Positions 18,790-27,667 are shown, counted from the stretch's first letter. The stretch: 64,000 nucleotides of DNA from Nostoc sp. 'Peltigera membranacea cyanobiont' N6 (GCF_002949735.1 NZ_CP026681.1:2294001-2358000), one strand, 5' to 3'. Notes: generated from the letters alone by a model not told the origin. Program-made: numbers and translations.

Positions 18790-19494
18790 ATGCAGCAGCA
18801 AGAAACAATAGAAAGTTACACGATTGCAATCAAGAATTACAACACAGCGCTTAGGTTCGCTCCCAATGACTTCAAAACTCTTAAACTTTTAGGCTTTGCA
18901 CTCGAAAAGCTATCTGAGTTACAGTTTAGCCAAAATCAATCAGCCCAGGCGCTTGAAAGTTTAAAGCAAGCAGTTGCCACGTATGAAAGATTATTTTCCT
19001 TAAATCCTAACGATGCGATTGGTTTAGGATATTACGGGATGGTAGTAGAAAGATTAGCTGAACTTCTATCAAAGCAAGACTATGTGAAAGAAGCATTTTT
19101 AACTTACCAGCAATCGCTTAGTATCTATGATACTGCAATCAAACTTGCTCCGAATGACTATGGTAATTATGCGCTCAAAGCTAGTGTATTTACATCAATA
19201 GCTGATTTCCAGTTGGGTTTATTGCAATATACACAGGCTCTTGAGAGCTATCAGCAAGCGATCGCTTTTTACGATATCTCACTTCAATTAAAATATATTG
19301 GGGCTAACGAGTTCGATAAAGCTCGGATTATACAAAAATTGGACCAGTGTTTGGATCAATTATTATGTTACGAAGAAGCATTCTTGTGCTACCAAACTAT
19401 ACTGGAGATATTTAACCGTCTGTTACCTGCAAATGATAAATATATTAAGTCTGTAGAACAACAGATGCAAAAACTGTCGGCGCAATTAACCTAA
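18790..19494 (+). CDS. TPR repeat protein
   Basis: The 234-aa all-helical protein has several TPR-like units of 34-45 residues, recognisable by APNDFKTLKLLGFALEKL, NPNDAIGLGYYGMVVERL and APNDYGNYALKASVFTSI, with YQQALxxY-type second helices. There is no signal or TM segment, so it is cytoplasmic. TPR proteins act as scaffolds; the partner is unknown. It lies between the gene fragment at 18.4 kb and the sigma factor at 20.66 kb. Confidence 0.8.
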   Translation: MQQQETIESYTIAIKNYNTALRFAPNDFKTLKLLGFALEKLSELQFSQNQSAQALESLKQAVATYERLFSLNPNDAIGLGYYGMVVERLAELLSKQDYVKEAFLTYQQSLSIYDTAIKLAPNDYGNYALKASVFTSIADFQLGLLQYTQALESYQQAIAFYDISLQLKYIGANEFDKARIIQKLDQCLDQLLCYEEAFLCYQTILEIFNRLLPANDKYIKSVEQQMQKLSAQLT

Positions 19495-19509
19495 GAAGTT
19501 GCTACTTTC

Positions 19510-19743
19510 TCATCGAAAATACCTATTTAGACCACTCAAATAAAAAAATAAAATAAGCACCAATATACTATAAAATAATTCACGCATTCTAGCGAGTGCA
19601 ATGTTGGTAATCTGACTGCACTTATCTATTAAAACTTTTACAAGCTCTTGGGCAACATTAATAACTGACTGCCCATAATCGATTACTGGAGAGCAAATCG
19701 AATAAAGAACCTTGAGTGAAAAGTTGCTGTACCATTGCATCAC
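19510..19743 (-). CDS. possible small membrane protein
   Basis: This 77-aa frame has a hydrophobic stretch near the C-terminus (LFYSILVLILFFYLSGL) and ends shortly before the convergent TPR gene. No family is recognised and codon use is not decisive. It may be spurious. Confidence 0.3.
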   Translation of the reverse strand: MMQWYSNFSLKVLYSICSPVIDYGQSVINVAQELVKVLIDKCSQITNIALARMRELFYSILVLILFFYLSGLNRYFR

Positions 19744-19796
19744 TCACAATACTATTTTTTCACTTTTGCTATGGCGAAGCCTTTCTCTTATTAATA

Positions 19797-19820
19797 AATG
19801 AGGCAAGTAATTGCCTCATT
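19797..19820 (-). terminator. 10-bp hairpin downstream of the 143-aa gene
   Basis: AATGAGGCAA and TTGCCTCATT pair around a GTAA loop. It lies about 60 nt beyond the stop codon of the minus-strand gene at 19880. A strong U-tract is not obvious, so the direction is uncertain. Confidence 0.55.
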
Positions 19821-19879
19821 TGAGCTTTTAAACTTCAGACATTTATTCTTCGGTGATCAGCCGAGGCTTAAAAAGCGAA

Positions 19880-20311
19880 TTAAGCAGTTGTATGTGGTCT
19901 ACCTGGCTTGCGCTTGCCTGAATAATTTACATCAGCTTTTTTAGTTTTCGGTGACTTGTTGGCAGTATTGTTAGCTTTATTTGAACGAGTAGTACGTTTT
20001 GGTTGTGGTGAAATTTCTTTAACTGGAGGCAGTAATCTCAATGTAGGGAATGAGAGAATAACTGCTTCATTACTTGTGCGATGAACAACTTCATCATCTA
20101 ACGTCCAAGGATCTGGCAATTTTTCAAAAGTGATTACTTGTGATACTGATGGGATTGTAGAAGCCGCTATATTTAGATTGCTAACCGAAACCACATTACT
20201 AGTGTAAGCATCCGATACAAATAGTCCGTTAATGAACTGGAATATAACGAGAGTAACGAATGCCCAAAAGATGACTTCGATTGTCAAAGTGAGTAGAGAT
20301 TGCATATCCAT
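19880..20311 (-). CDS. conserved hypothetical membrane-anchored protein
   Basis: This 143-aa protein has one N-terminal TM segment (TLTIEVIFWAFVTLVIFQF), a middle region with FEKLPDPWTLDDEVV, and a very basic, low-complexity C-terminus (RTTRSNKANNTANKSPKTKK, ending GRPHTTA). The tail could bind nucleic acid or acidic partners. I recall similar proteins in Nostocales but no function. It is divergent from the sigma factor that follows. Confidence 0.65.
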   Translation of the reverse strand: MDMQSLLTLTIEVIFWAFVTLVIFQFINGLFVSDAYTSNVVSVSNLNIAASTIPSVSQVITFEKLPDPWTLDDEVVHRTSNEAVILSFPTLRLLPPVKEISPQPKRTTRSNKANNTANKSPKTKKADVNYSGKRKPGRPHTTA

Positions 20312-20661
20312 GATTGTTTCTCAACTAAGTATTTGTAATTTTCAATTGATTTACGCAAAGCGTCTTCGAGCCTTGTCCAAATGTGAAGCGAATTTGAACA
20401 TATCCTCTCTTTAAGAGAGGATTTCACTCTAAAATTAGCGTAGCGTCTCTTTGATTTAATCTAACCAAATTTTTTATTACCTTAAAATTTAGTTACAAAA
20501 TAAAGCAGGTTTTAGTATTTACCTATTTGAAGATTTCAAGTATTATATTTATAAATATATTTGACAAATATGAGTATTAGTCTAAGTCTACAATTAAGAT
20601 TTGATTTATTAGCTAATTTCTGAAATCAAACATTTTACTCAAACGAAAAAAAAGTATTCGT
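20312..20661. other. divergent intergenic region
   Basis: This AT-rich region between a minus-strand gene and the sigma-factor gene probably holds both promoters. A near-perfect palindrome, TCCTCTCTTTAAGAGAGGA, lies at 20403-20421 and could be a terminator stem or protein site. Nothing else was recognised. Confidence 0.45.
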
Positions 20662-21612
20662 ATGCCCAGCCCAACTACGGACTTAGTTCGTTCCTACCTC
20701 AAAGAAATCGGACGCTACCCTCTGCTAACTCCTGAGCAAGAAATTACAAATGCTAGGCTTGTGCAGCAAATGATGGCGATTGAGCAGCAACGGCAAGCGA
20801 TCGCACTTCAACTAAACCGAGAACCAACTGCAAGAGAATTAGCTACCTTGCTTGGGCAAACCGAAGCTGAAGTACAGTCAATCGTTCAACAAGGTCAAAA
20901 AGCTAAACATAAAATGGTGACAGATAACCTACGGTTGGTGGTTTCTGTTGCCAAAAAATACCAGAACCACAATTTAGATTTTCTCGACTTGCTCCAAGAA
21001 GGGGCACTGGGACTACAGCGTGGGGTCGAGAAATTTGACCCTAACAAAGGCTATAAACTATCAACCTATACTTATTGGTGGATTACCCAGTCAATAACAC
21101 GTGCCATAGCAGATAAGTCTCGCACTATTCGTTTACCAATTCATATCAACGAAAAGTTAAACAAAATCAGGAGAATACAGCAGCAACTATCTCAGTCTTT
21201 GGGTCGTCCTCCAGTTGTAGCAGAAATTGCCGAATCGTTGAATCTATTGCCAAGCCAAATAAGAGATTACCTTCAGGTTTCCAAGTCTCCAGTTTCATTA
21301 GAAATGAGAGTGGGAGATGAGGGTGAAAGTGAACTAGTCGATATTTTACCGATGGATAGCATTTCTCTAGATGAGCAAATAGCTCAGGAGCTTTTACACC
21401 AAGACTTGAGCGAGTTGCTGGCATTGCTTAAGCCAAGGCAACGAGAAGTATTGACTCTACGTTTTGGATTAGAAGATAATCAAGAATTAACTTTGAGTCA
21501 AGTTGCAAAACGCCTAAATCAAAGCCCGGAAACAATTCGTAAAACTGAACATCAAGGTTTAAAAATTTTGCGCTCTCATCAAAACAAGATTAAAGACTAT
21601 CTTCTTAATTAA
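20662..21612 (+). CDS. RNA polymerase sigma factor, group 2, with altered -35 recognition helix
   Basis: This 316-aa sigma-70 protein has region 1.2 (DLVRSYLKEIGRYPLLTPEQE), regions 2.1-2.4 (NLRLVVSVAKKYQN, LDLLQEGALGLQRGVEKFDP, YWWITQSITRAIADKSRTIR), region 3 and region 4. The region 4.2 helix reads QSPETIRKTEHQGLKILR, whereas typical members, including the paralogue at 26.6 kb, have VSRERVRQIQQ at this point. Relative to E. coli RpoD numbering this puts Pro at R584 and Lys at Q589, so its -35 preference is probably changed. Its partner promoters are unknown. Confidence 0.92.
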   Translation: MPSPTTDLVRSYLKEIGRYPLLTPEQEITNARLVQQMMAIEQQRQAIALQLNREPTARELATLLGQTEAEVQSIVQQGQKAKHKMVTDNLRLVVSVAKKYQNHNLDFLDLLQEGALGLQRGVEKFDPNKGYKLSTYTYWWITQSITRAIADKSRTIRLPIHINEKLNKIRRIQQQLSQSLGRPPVVAEIAESLNLLPSQIRDYLQVSKSPVSLEMRVGDEGESELVDILPMDSISLDEQIAQELLHQDLSELLALLKPRQREVLTLRFGLEDNQELTLSQVAKRLNQSPETIRKTEHQGLKILRSHQNKIKDYLLN

Positions 21613-21625
21613 GTGTTTCATTTAT

Positions 21626-21840
21626 ATGAGCAAAATCCGCTACTCCAAAGACTGTAAACAAGTCGCCACTGCCTTTTTAGATGCCTCCAATTGCGGCTGT
21701 CAGGAGTGCGGTGCGATCGCATACCCGCACTTTCCGGTGGCAATTACCTCTGCTTAGTCCCTGGCGAAAAACCATCAGATTGTTACTGTTTCAATCAAAT
21801 GGCGCATGAATATATTGATGCCCAGAAACTATCCTTATAA
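21626..21840 (+). pseudogene. small Cys-rich hypothetical gene with frameshift
   Basis: The ATG at 21626 opens MSKIRYSKDCKQVATAFLDA, then NCGCQECGA, and ends at a TAG at 21755. A shifted frame from about 21737 continues GGNYLCLVPGEKPSDCYCF and ends at 21840 with [12 protein letters not shown]. Joined, they make about 70 residues with several Cys, probably a zinc-ribbon-like protein. The gene follows the sigma factor closely. The frameshift is inferred from continuing coding character. Confidence 0.55.
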
Positions 21841-21863
21841 ATAGAACAGCGATTATAGAACCG

Positions 21864-22115
21864 ATGCCCAGCAAAACAATTGATGTCCGAGAGTACACCG
21901 TTAGAGCGCACAAGCGGGAAATTCACACTCGCGTTTTTAACTTCGTATGTAAGCAGTGTGAACAACCCACACAACGAGAAACGTTTGGTGTGCGACCACT
22001 CTACTGTGAGCAATGCCGTCCGCCACAAGCACCCAAGCAATCGAAAGTAGTCCCTATAGGCAAGAGGAAACCTAGAGCGATGAACTACAAGAGTGGCAAA
22101 GGTATTGGTGGGTGA
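21864..22115 (+). CDS. small zinc-ribbon hypothetical protein
   Basis: This 83-aa basic protein has two CxxC pairs, FVCKQCEQ and YCEQCRPP, separated by about 18 residues: a classic zinc-ribbon layout. The C-terminus is rich in Lys and Arg ([14 protein letters not shown]). It probably binds nucleic acid or protein; no specific family was recognised. It lies close behind the frameshifted Cys-rich gene and may be co-transcribed. Confidence 0.65.
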
Positions 22116-22356
22116 TTTTTTGTTTTGACGTAAGGGCAATATCTTCTCTTCTCTTTCAGAGACGCACTCGCGTTCGACAAACGCCAACGGAAAAAGCGGT
22201 TACGGCAGTTGCATGAAGTGGCTAGCCGTGACTCTTCTGTGGATTCGCTGTTACAAGGGTTGGGGATTTTGTCAACCCGTATTTGTGATCCTTGCAGCCA
22301 AAGCTGCTGGCGGCTGTTGAGAGAGAGTACAAGCTTGTATGGGAAATTGCGTATTT

Positions 22357-22944
22357 CTAGGCATTTACAACCTTGGGAAATACCCGATTCAAGTCTAATA
22401 AAACATCTTCAAATCCAGGAATCGCTACTGACTGATGTGGTAAAGATATCTGCTTGCTGAGATAATTGAATTCACCTTGAGCATTTTGATAGGGTTGGCT
22501 ATAACGCTCAAGTTGGCGAACATTTAAGTTGACAATCCAATAATCAGAAATTGCGGCTTCTGCGTAGATTTTTAACTTTGTTGTTTGGTCGTAATCTAGG
22601 GTTGAGTCCGAAATCTCAATCACTAAAAAAATATCTTCTGGATAAGGATGATGGGCGAGATAATCTTCGTCTTTGCCACGTGCTACCGCCACATCTGGTT
22701 CAGGTTCACTTTGATTCGGCAAAGTAATCGGATCTTGTCCGCGAATCACGGCGCGATCGCCCAACAACCGATCCAATTGGCGGCATAAGATAGAACCGCA
22801 GACTGTATGAGGTGTGCCCTTGGCTACCATCTGAATTAGTTCTCCGCGAATCAACTCGATGCGATCGCTCTCCTTTAGAAATTCCAGTTCAATCAGCCGA
22901 TGATATTCGTCAATAGTAAATCGTTTTGGTGTGACAACGTTCAT
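22357..22944 (-). CDS. Uma2 family (DUF820) putative endonuclease
   Basis: This 195-aa protein matches the Uma2/DUF820 family, which is strongly expanded in cyanobacteria. The start is typical (FTIDEYHRLIELEFLKESDRIELI). The PD-(D/E)XK-like core is EPDVAVARG, then IFLVIEISDSTLDYD, then KLKIYAEAAISDYWIV; Asp, Glu and Lys positions are conserved. It is predicted to cut DNA but the biological role of the family is unclear. The gene is monocistronic. Confidence 0.88.
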   Translation of the reverse strand: MNVVTPKRFTIDEYHRLIELEFLKESDRIELIRGELIQMVAKGTPHTVCGSILCRQLDRLLGDRAVIRGQDPITLPNQSEPEPDVAVARGKDEDYLAHHPYPEDIFLVIEISDSTLDYDQTTKLKIYAEAAISDYWIVNLNVRQLERYSQPYQNAQGEFNYLSKQISLPHQSVAIPGFEDVLLDLNRVFPKVVNA

Positions 22945-23244
22945 GGGACATCATCGATTTAACTGTTATCTACTTTCTAGCTTACCATCTGTATTCATTA
23001 GCTGTTGTCCATCTTGTGCCCATTAATTTTTCTTGTCAAACGGGTGAGATGTTTATATCTCTATTGACTGAGTGCATTTTTCTGCAAAGACAAACTTATA
23101 CCGTAGCTGCGAAAAAACGTAGTTTTTCATGCAGAGCAATCGGTGGCAGTCCAGTTTTTTGGTATCTTCTCTTGGTATTACACCCAAGACCTTGCACCCT
23201 AGTTTTGGTTAACATAGAAAATCCCCTGACATTGCAAATATTGT
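22945..23244. other. gap without a recognised gene
   Basis: The region separates the Uma2 gene from the AIPR gene. A weak plus-strand frame from 23016 lacks any family resemblance and is not called. The stretch probably carries both divergent promoters. Confidence 0.4.
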
Positions 23245-24480
23245 ATGCCCAAGACTTGGAACATCAAGATAGATAACTATATTCAAGCCAACCCCAATTG
23301 CATCATCGCCACCGCCCATGTAGACTCGTTCCCGATAGACCTGCCGCTAGAACCGAACATCCGCGAACCCAACCGCAAAAGCGCGACCTACAGACAAATC
23401 TTCGACTCACTAACGACCGAACCTGCAAAATTCTTCTCTCGCCACAGTGGAATCGTTCTGTCAGCTAATATTGCTAAACCTGTCAAGAACAAAACTGAAC
23501 TAGAGCTAGAAGTCTTAGAAGCTAACGAGGGGGGCAGTGATGGGATTATCAACGGAGGGCATACAGTTTTAGCATTTGAGCAAGCGAAAAATTACAAATA
23601 TGACCTAACCGAAGCCAGAGTAAAAGTTACGATTCACATCGGGCTGACTGAAGAATCAGCCAAAGACATAGCCCTGGCTTCAAATACTACAACGCCAGTA
23701 GATTCTCGCTCCAAAGTCAACGCCAGGGGTGATTACAAATTCATCAAGCAGTATTTAGCCCAGTTAGAACAGAAAGAAGATAGAAAATTCCGCATTGCCT
23801 ATTACCAGAATCAAAGCGGCGCTCCCAGAAATGCCCAGTGTAATGTCACCCACTTGCTCAAGCTCCTTTACTGCCTCGACAGAAATAAATACAACCCCGA
23901 CGGCAATAAACGAACCAAACACCCAGCAGGGATGAGTCTTCCAAGTAACATTACAGACGCAGAAAGAGAAAGATTAACCGCCTTACTGCCTCTCTTGACT
24001 CATGCTTTGTGGATAGAGCAAAGACTCTACGAAATAATCCAAGACCATATCAGCAACCCCAGAAGAAAGGGTGCTAACGACCTAGCATCAATTGATATAC
24101 GTAAAACGACGTTGTTGCCTGACAGCAAGTATTCATTCGGGTTTGGTGCGCCAACTGACCTGGCATTACCGATAATTGCGTCTTATCGGGTATTTTTGGA
24201 CAAGGACTATAAATGGATTCTGCCGTTTAACGAATTTGCTGAAGATTTTCTCCAACACTTGTGGAATAACTACTTCCGCAAATATTTGGTGTCGGAGAAA
24301 ACAGCAGGTAATACAGTCGGTACAAAAATTAGCCGCAATCAAGAGATTTGGGAAAGTCTGTATATCTCAGCGCAGAGTTATCTAAATCAGCACTTGGTGA
24401 AAATGGTCAATTCCAGTAAGGAAGAAAAATCGAAGGTGACACAAGGTACAAAAGGGCGTGTGCAAGCAGGTAATAAATAA
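23245..24480 (+). CDS. AIPR family protein (abortive-infection phage resistance type)
   Basis: This 411-aa protein has the AIPR hallmark segment: FFSRHSGIVLSAN, GIINGGHTVLAFEQA, then ASNTTTPVDSRSKVNARGDY. AIPR proteins include phage-resistance abortive-infection factors, though most are uncharacterised. No catalytic residues can be named with confidence. The C-terminus is a Lys/Gln-rich tail (NSSKEEKSKVTQGTKGR). Downstream, the hairpin at 24537-24581 may end transcription. The neighbouring TumE-type toxin-antitoxin pair suggests a small defence cluster. Confidence 0.8.
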   Translation: MPKTWNIKIDNYIQANPNCIIATAHVDSFPIDLPLEPNIREPNRKSATYRQIFDSLTTEPAKFFSRHSGIVLSANIAKPVKNKTELELEVLEANEGGSDGIINGGHTVLAFEQAKNYKYDLTEARVKVTIHIGLTEESAKDIALASNTTTPVDSRSKVNARGDYKFIKQYLAQLEQKEDRKFRIAYYQNQSGAPRNAQCNVTHLLKLLYCLDRNKYNPDGNKRTKHPAGMSLPSNITDAERERLTALLPLLTHALWIEQRLYEIIQDHISNPRRKGANDLASIDIRKTTLLPDSKYSFGFGAPTDLALPIIASYRVFLDKDYKWILPFNEFAEDFLQHLWNNYFRKYLVSEKTAGNTVGTKISRNQEIWESLYISAQSYLNQHLVKMVNSSKEEKSKVTQGTKGRVQAGNK

Positions 24481-24536
24481 TAGTACAAGGTTTCTATTGA
24501 GACATTCGTTTTGGATGGACGATGGCTTTTAATAGT

Positions 24537-24581
24537 AAACAGTTATCAGTAAAGTCTTTGGGTTTTAACTGATAACTGTTT
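24537..24581 (+). terminator. 14-bp perfect inverted repeat after AIPR gene
   Basis: AAACAGTTATCAGT and its inverse are separated by 17 nt and followed by TT. It sits 57 bp beyond the AIPR stop codon and could terminate transcription. The CAGTTATCAGT unit is also a common cyanobacterial repeat, so the origin may be repetitive. Confidence 0.6.
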
Positions 24582-24713
24582 TAAGTGATAGCCTAACTTG
24601 TGAAATCGAAAAAGTGCCATTGCTCACAGATTATTTTCCATTTCCATATACAATAACATCTGCTCATTCAAGGGCTATTTTGTGAATTCAACAGTAGTAG
24701 GAGAGGAAAAATA

Positions 24714-25004
24714 ATGGCTGAACTCAAACTCCGGTCAAAAGATCCAGATTCCCTCAGACGCATTATTCAAAGTGCTTTGTCAGAAAGATTACAGAGTGTG
24801 ACAGCAGGAATCAAAAGAACAGAAGAACGGATTCAGGAATTTGAAACCAAATATAAATTATCGACTGAGGAATTTATCACTCAGTTTAATAATGATGAAT
24901 TATCCCATAGTTTTGACTTTGATGAGTGGATTGGAGAAGCTCGAATATTGGCACATTTACAACAAACAAAAGAATCCATAGAGGAGATTGATTTTGTTGA
25001 TTGA
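24714..25004 (+). CDS. putative antitoxin of a TumE-type toxin-antitoxin pair
   Basis: This 96-aa protein is largely helical: an N-terminal SLRRIIQSALSERLQSV helix and a coiled-coil-like segment (TAGIKRTEERIQEFETKY). It has a clear ribosome site (AGGAGAGG) before the ATG. The downstream gene, a DUF6516/TumE-like protein, starts inside its last codons, so the two are translationally coupled. An antitoxin (TumA-like) role is inferred from order and coupling rather than from a recognised DNA-binding motif. Confidence 0.7.
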   Translation: MAELKLRSKDPDSLRRIIQSALSERLQSVTAGIKRTEERIQEFETKYKLSTEEFITQFNNDELSHSFDFDEWIGEARILAHLQQTKESIEEIDFVD

Positions 25005-25377
25005 AGATTATTTTCAGCAAGTTGAAATTTTAATTGAATCCTCAGAGATAGTTAAAATATTTCATGTAGAAAATGAAAAAAGAGGAATGTATGAAGGTTT
25101 TATCAGAGCCAAACTCGAATTTAAAGATAACTCCTTGCTGCATTTGAGGGAATTTGTTTATGTTGAAATAGCACTTGATAGAAAAATGTATAGCTATCAA
25201 TATATGAATTCAGAGAATAATCTAATTTTTCGCTATGACAATACTGAACATCACCGAAAATTAAATCTGACTACTTTCCCTCATCATAAACATGATGGGA
25301 GTGAGGATAATATCGTTAAATCAGATGCTCCTTTTTTAGCTGAGATCCTAAAAGAAATTGAGAAAATATTAGTATAA
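24994..25377 (+). CDS. TumE family (DUF6516) toxin
   Basis: The roughly 127-aa protein carries the DUF6516/TumE signature: an early GMYEGFIRAKLEF strand, LHLREFVYVEIALDR, and the C-terminal FRYDNTEHH and FPHHKHDGSED. The start is one of several TTG codons (24988, 24994, 24997). 24994 or 24997 is best spaced from GAGGAG at 24981-24986 and overlaps the upstream gene. TumE proteins are toxins neutralised by the gene upstream. The biochemical target is not evident from sequence. Confidence 0.8.
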   Translation: MLIEDYFQQVEILIESSEIVKIFHVENEKRGMYEGFIRAKLEFKDNSLLHLREFVYVEIALDRKMYSYQYMNSENNLIFRYDNTEHHRKLNLTTFPHHKHDGSEDNIVKSDAPFLAEILKEIEKILV

Positions 25378-25412
25378 GTGCGATTCCTACGGCAGACGTT
25401 GCCAATTTCGAC

Positions 25413-25559
25413 CTATTCCCCTTTTTGAACCAACAATTTCCCAGACACCCCAGCCGTAAAACCCAATCCAATCGCCGCCAAAGTCACAGTAGACTTGATA
25501 AATAACGTCGCAATTCCAATAACTGCACCCCAAAAACAAGGAATAAATGAATTCGCAAA
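25413..25559 (-). pseudogene. possible 3' fragment of a membrane-protein gene
   Basis: The minus-strand frame encodes WGAVIGIATLFIKSTVTLAA followed by IGLGFTAGVSGKLLVQKGE, which looks like a real hydrophobic C-terminus. The upstream part of the same frame is antisense to another gene and not credible. It could be a decayed gene end. Confidence 0.3.
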
Positions 25560-26366
25560 ATGAACTCCTAAAACAGCAGTTGATAGAAGCGATTTCTTGT
25601 CAGAATCTGCAAGAAATTCAAAAAATCCTAACCTTAGCACAATTAGAAGATGAGACAATAATCCTCAAAGAAGCTCTCGTGCAAGTAGAGTATACAAATT
25701 TTGTTTGGTTCTTGCAAGAATACGTAGGTAAAGAAAGTTATCAACAAGCCGTAAAGGATGTATCGACAAGCATGACTCAAAAACTATTTTCTTGGAGGTT
25801 TCAAGCCAGGGGTTGATTTCAACTTACACCCAGATGGTAGGATGTTGGCATCAAATGAGGCAAATGAATATTTAGAAAATTATCACTCTAAACAACTAGA
25901 AAATAGTCAAATTTCTGTTGTAGCTTATACACTGCCAGAGCCAATGCAGATGTTAGAAAAAGCTTTAGGTGTGCGATTTTTTGAGAATCTTGAGAGAGTG
26001 GCAGCTAAACGTTTAGCCACAATGGATGATGCGACAGCCAGTATTTATGGTCTATGGCTGATGCAAGGGATCAGTGGTCGTCATCCATTGCTGGAAAAAG
26101 ATTTTTGTGAGTGGTTCATGATTGAGATTTGTGGTGAGCGATTGTCAGCCTTAGCATCAACCGAGATTCAAGGCTTGGAGTTTAATGGCTTAGTGGTATT
26201 TGAAGATTTGTTGATGGCACTGGGCAAAACAAATGTATCGATAATGAAAGAGAGCGACCTAACTCTTGAAAATTTGCGGTTACTAGATAAAGTTTGGACG
26301 GGAGAAAATATGCGAGTGTTGGAATTAATTGCCATCTTGGAAAGGGATGGCGAACTAGATTTTTAA
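25547..26366 (+). pseudogene. sigma-associated hypothetical gene, frameshifted
   Basis: The first frame (25547-25816) gives MNSQNELLKQQLIEAISCQN and reaches QKLFSWRFQARG before a stop. In the next frame the same stretch reads FLGGFKPGVDFNLHPDGRML and continues to 26366. Together they make a protein of about 272 aa, so one indel lies near 25780-25795. The second part has no known domain, but FFENLERVAAKRLA and DDATASIYGLWLMQGISG look well conserved. It sits 280 bp upstream of a sigma factor; a 30-codon remnant of a paralogue lies upstream of the other sigma factor. Confidence 0.75.
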
Positions 26367-26647
26367 TCTTTCCAGTTAAGTCAGGAATTTTCAAAATAGC
26401 TTGAATAATGCCAACTAATTAATTCTCAACAACTTAAGTTTAATGACAATAGCACTCAGAGGTAGAACTTTGGGATGGAGCTATAGTAAGCGCTCACTGA
26501 ATACCGTTATGGATGATTGCGTTCTAAATTGAATTCAACTATTGCAATCTCAGGTTAATATTTTTGTTTGTGTTAAATTAGGAAAATTAATTCAGCGATT
26601 TGATTTATACTTTTAGATTCGTCTAAATATCAAAAAAGTTTTGTCGT

Positions 26648-27598
26648 ATGTCCAGCCTGAGTCCAGACATGGTTCGTATCTATTTGCAAGAGATTGGTCG
26701 TTACCCAATGCTAACCGCAGACCAAGAAATTGCTTATGGGAGGCAGGTACAGCAAATCATGGCAATTGAGCAAAGAAAAAATGAACTCACCCAACAACTA
26801 GCTCGTGAGCCAACAATGGTCGAATTAGCTGTTGATGTTGACAAAAGTGAATTGGAAATAGCTCAAATACAAAATCTTGGGCAACGAGCCAAACAAAAAA
26901 TGGTGACAGCAAACTTGCGTCTGGTGGTTTCGATTGCCAAAAAATATACTAATCGCAATCTCGAATTCTTAGATTTACTGCAAGAAGGGGCAATAGGTTT
27001 ACAAAGGGGTGTAGAAAAATTTGACCCCAATCGCGGCTATAAGCTTTCCACCTATGTATACTGGTGGATTACGCAATCAATCACACGGGCAATTGCAGAG
27101 AAATCCCGTACTGTACGTTTGCCAATTCATATCACCGAACAATTGAACAAAATTAAGAAGGTACAGCGAGAATTATTTCAGACACTGGGTCGTCCAGCCA
27201 GTGTTGTAGAAATTGCTGAAACTTTAGATTTACAACCAAGCCAGATTAGGGATTTTCTCAGCAGTTCAAAGCAGCCAATTTCTCTAGATGTAAAGATTGG
27301 AGATAACCAAGACACAGAACTTAGCCAACTTTTACCAGATGAAGGCATATCTCCAGATGAACATATCACCAAAGAGCTTTTGCGCCAAGACATTAATAGT
27401 TTATTAGAATCACTCAAACCGACGCAACGTGAAGTATTAATTTTGCGTTTTGGGTTAGAGAACGATCAAGAACTAACTTTAGCTCAGATTGGAGAGAAAT
27501 TAAATGTCAGTAGAGAACGAGTTCGCCAAATTCAGCAGCAAGCAATCACTGTTCTACGTCGTCAAAAAACTGAAATCCAACAGTATTTAGTTTCGTAA
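26648..27598 (+). CDS. RNA polymerase sigma factor, group 2
   Basis: This 316-aa paralogue of the sigma factor at 20.66 kb has the same length. Regions 1.2 (DMVRIYLQEIGRYPMLTADQE), 2.1-2.4 (NLEFLDLLQEGAIGLQRGVE, YWWITQSITRAIAEKSRTVR) and 4.2 (LNVSRERVRQIQQQAITVLR) are intact. The region 4.2 helix keeps the Arg-Glu and Arg-Gln residues that contact the -35 element. As a group-2 factor it should direct non-essential, condition-specific transcription. The terminator-like hairpin at 27668 follows. Confidence 0.94.
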   Translation: MSSLSPDMVRIYLQEIGRYPMLTADQEIAYGRQVQQIMAIEQRKNELTQQLAREPTMVELAVDVDKSELEIAQIQNLGQRAKQKMVTANLRLVVSIAKKYTNRNLEFLDLLQEGAIGLQRGVEKFDPNRGYKLSTYVYWWITQSITRAIAEKSRTVRLPIHITEQLNKIKKVQRELFQTLGRPASVVEIAETLDLQPSQIRDFLSSSKQPISLDVKIGDNQDTELSQLLPDEGISPDEHITKELLRQDINSLLESLKPTQREVLILRFGLENDQELTLAQIGEKLNVSRERVRQIQQQAITVLRRQKTEIQQYLVS

Positions 27599-27667
27599 GA
27601 AGTACTTATTGATGATATTTTCGGGACTAATTAGCGAAAAAAAAGGCTGAAATAGGGTTACAGGTTT

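Noticed and set aside
22150..22460. Plus-strand frame (…RKKRLRQLHEVASRDSSV…) before and over the Uma2 3' end
   Set aside because: It overlaps the Uma2 gene antisense for a third of its length and shows no recognisable domain; at most a decayed fragment.
23016..23276. 86-codon plus-strand frame before the AIPR gene
   Set aside because: No family resemblance, overlaps the AIPR start and has no ribosome site.
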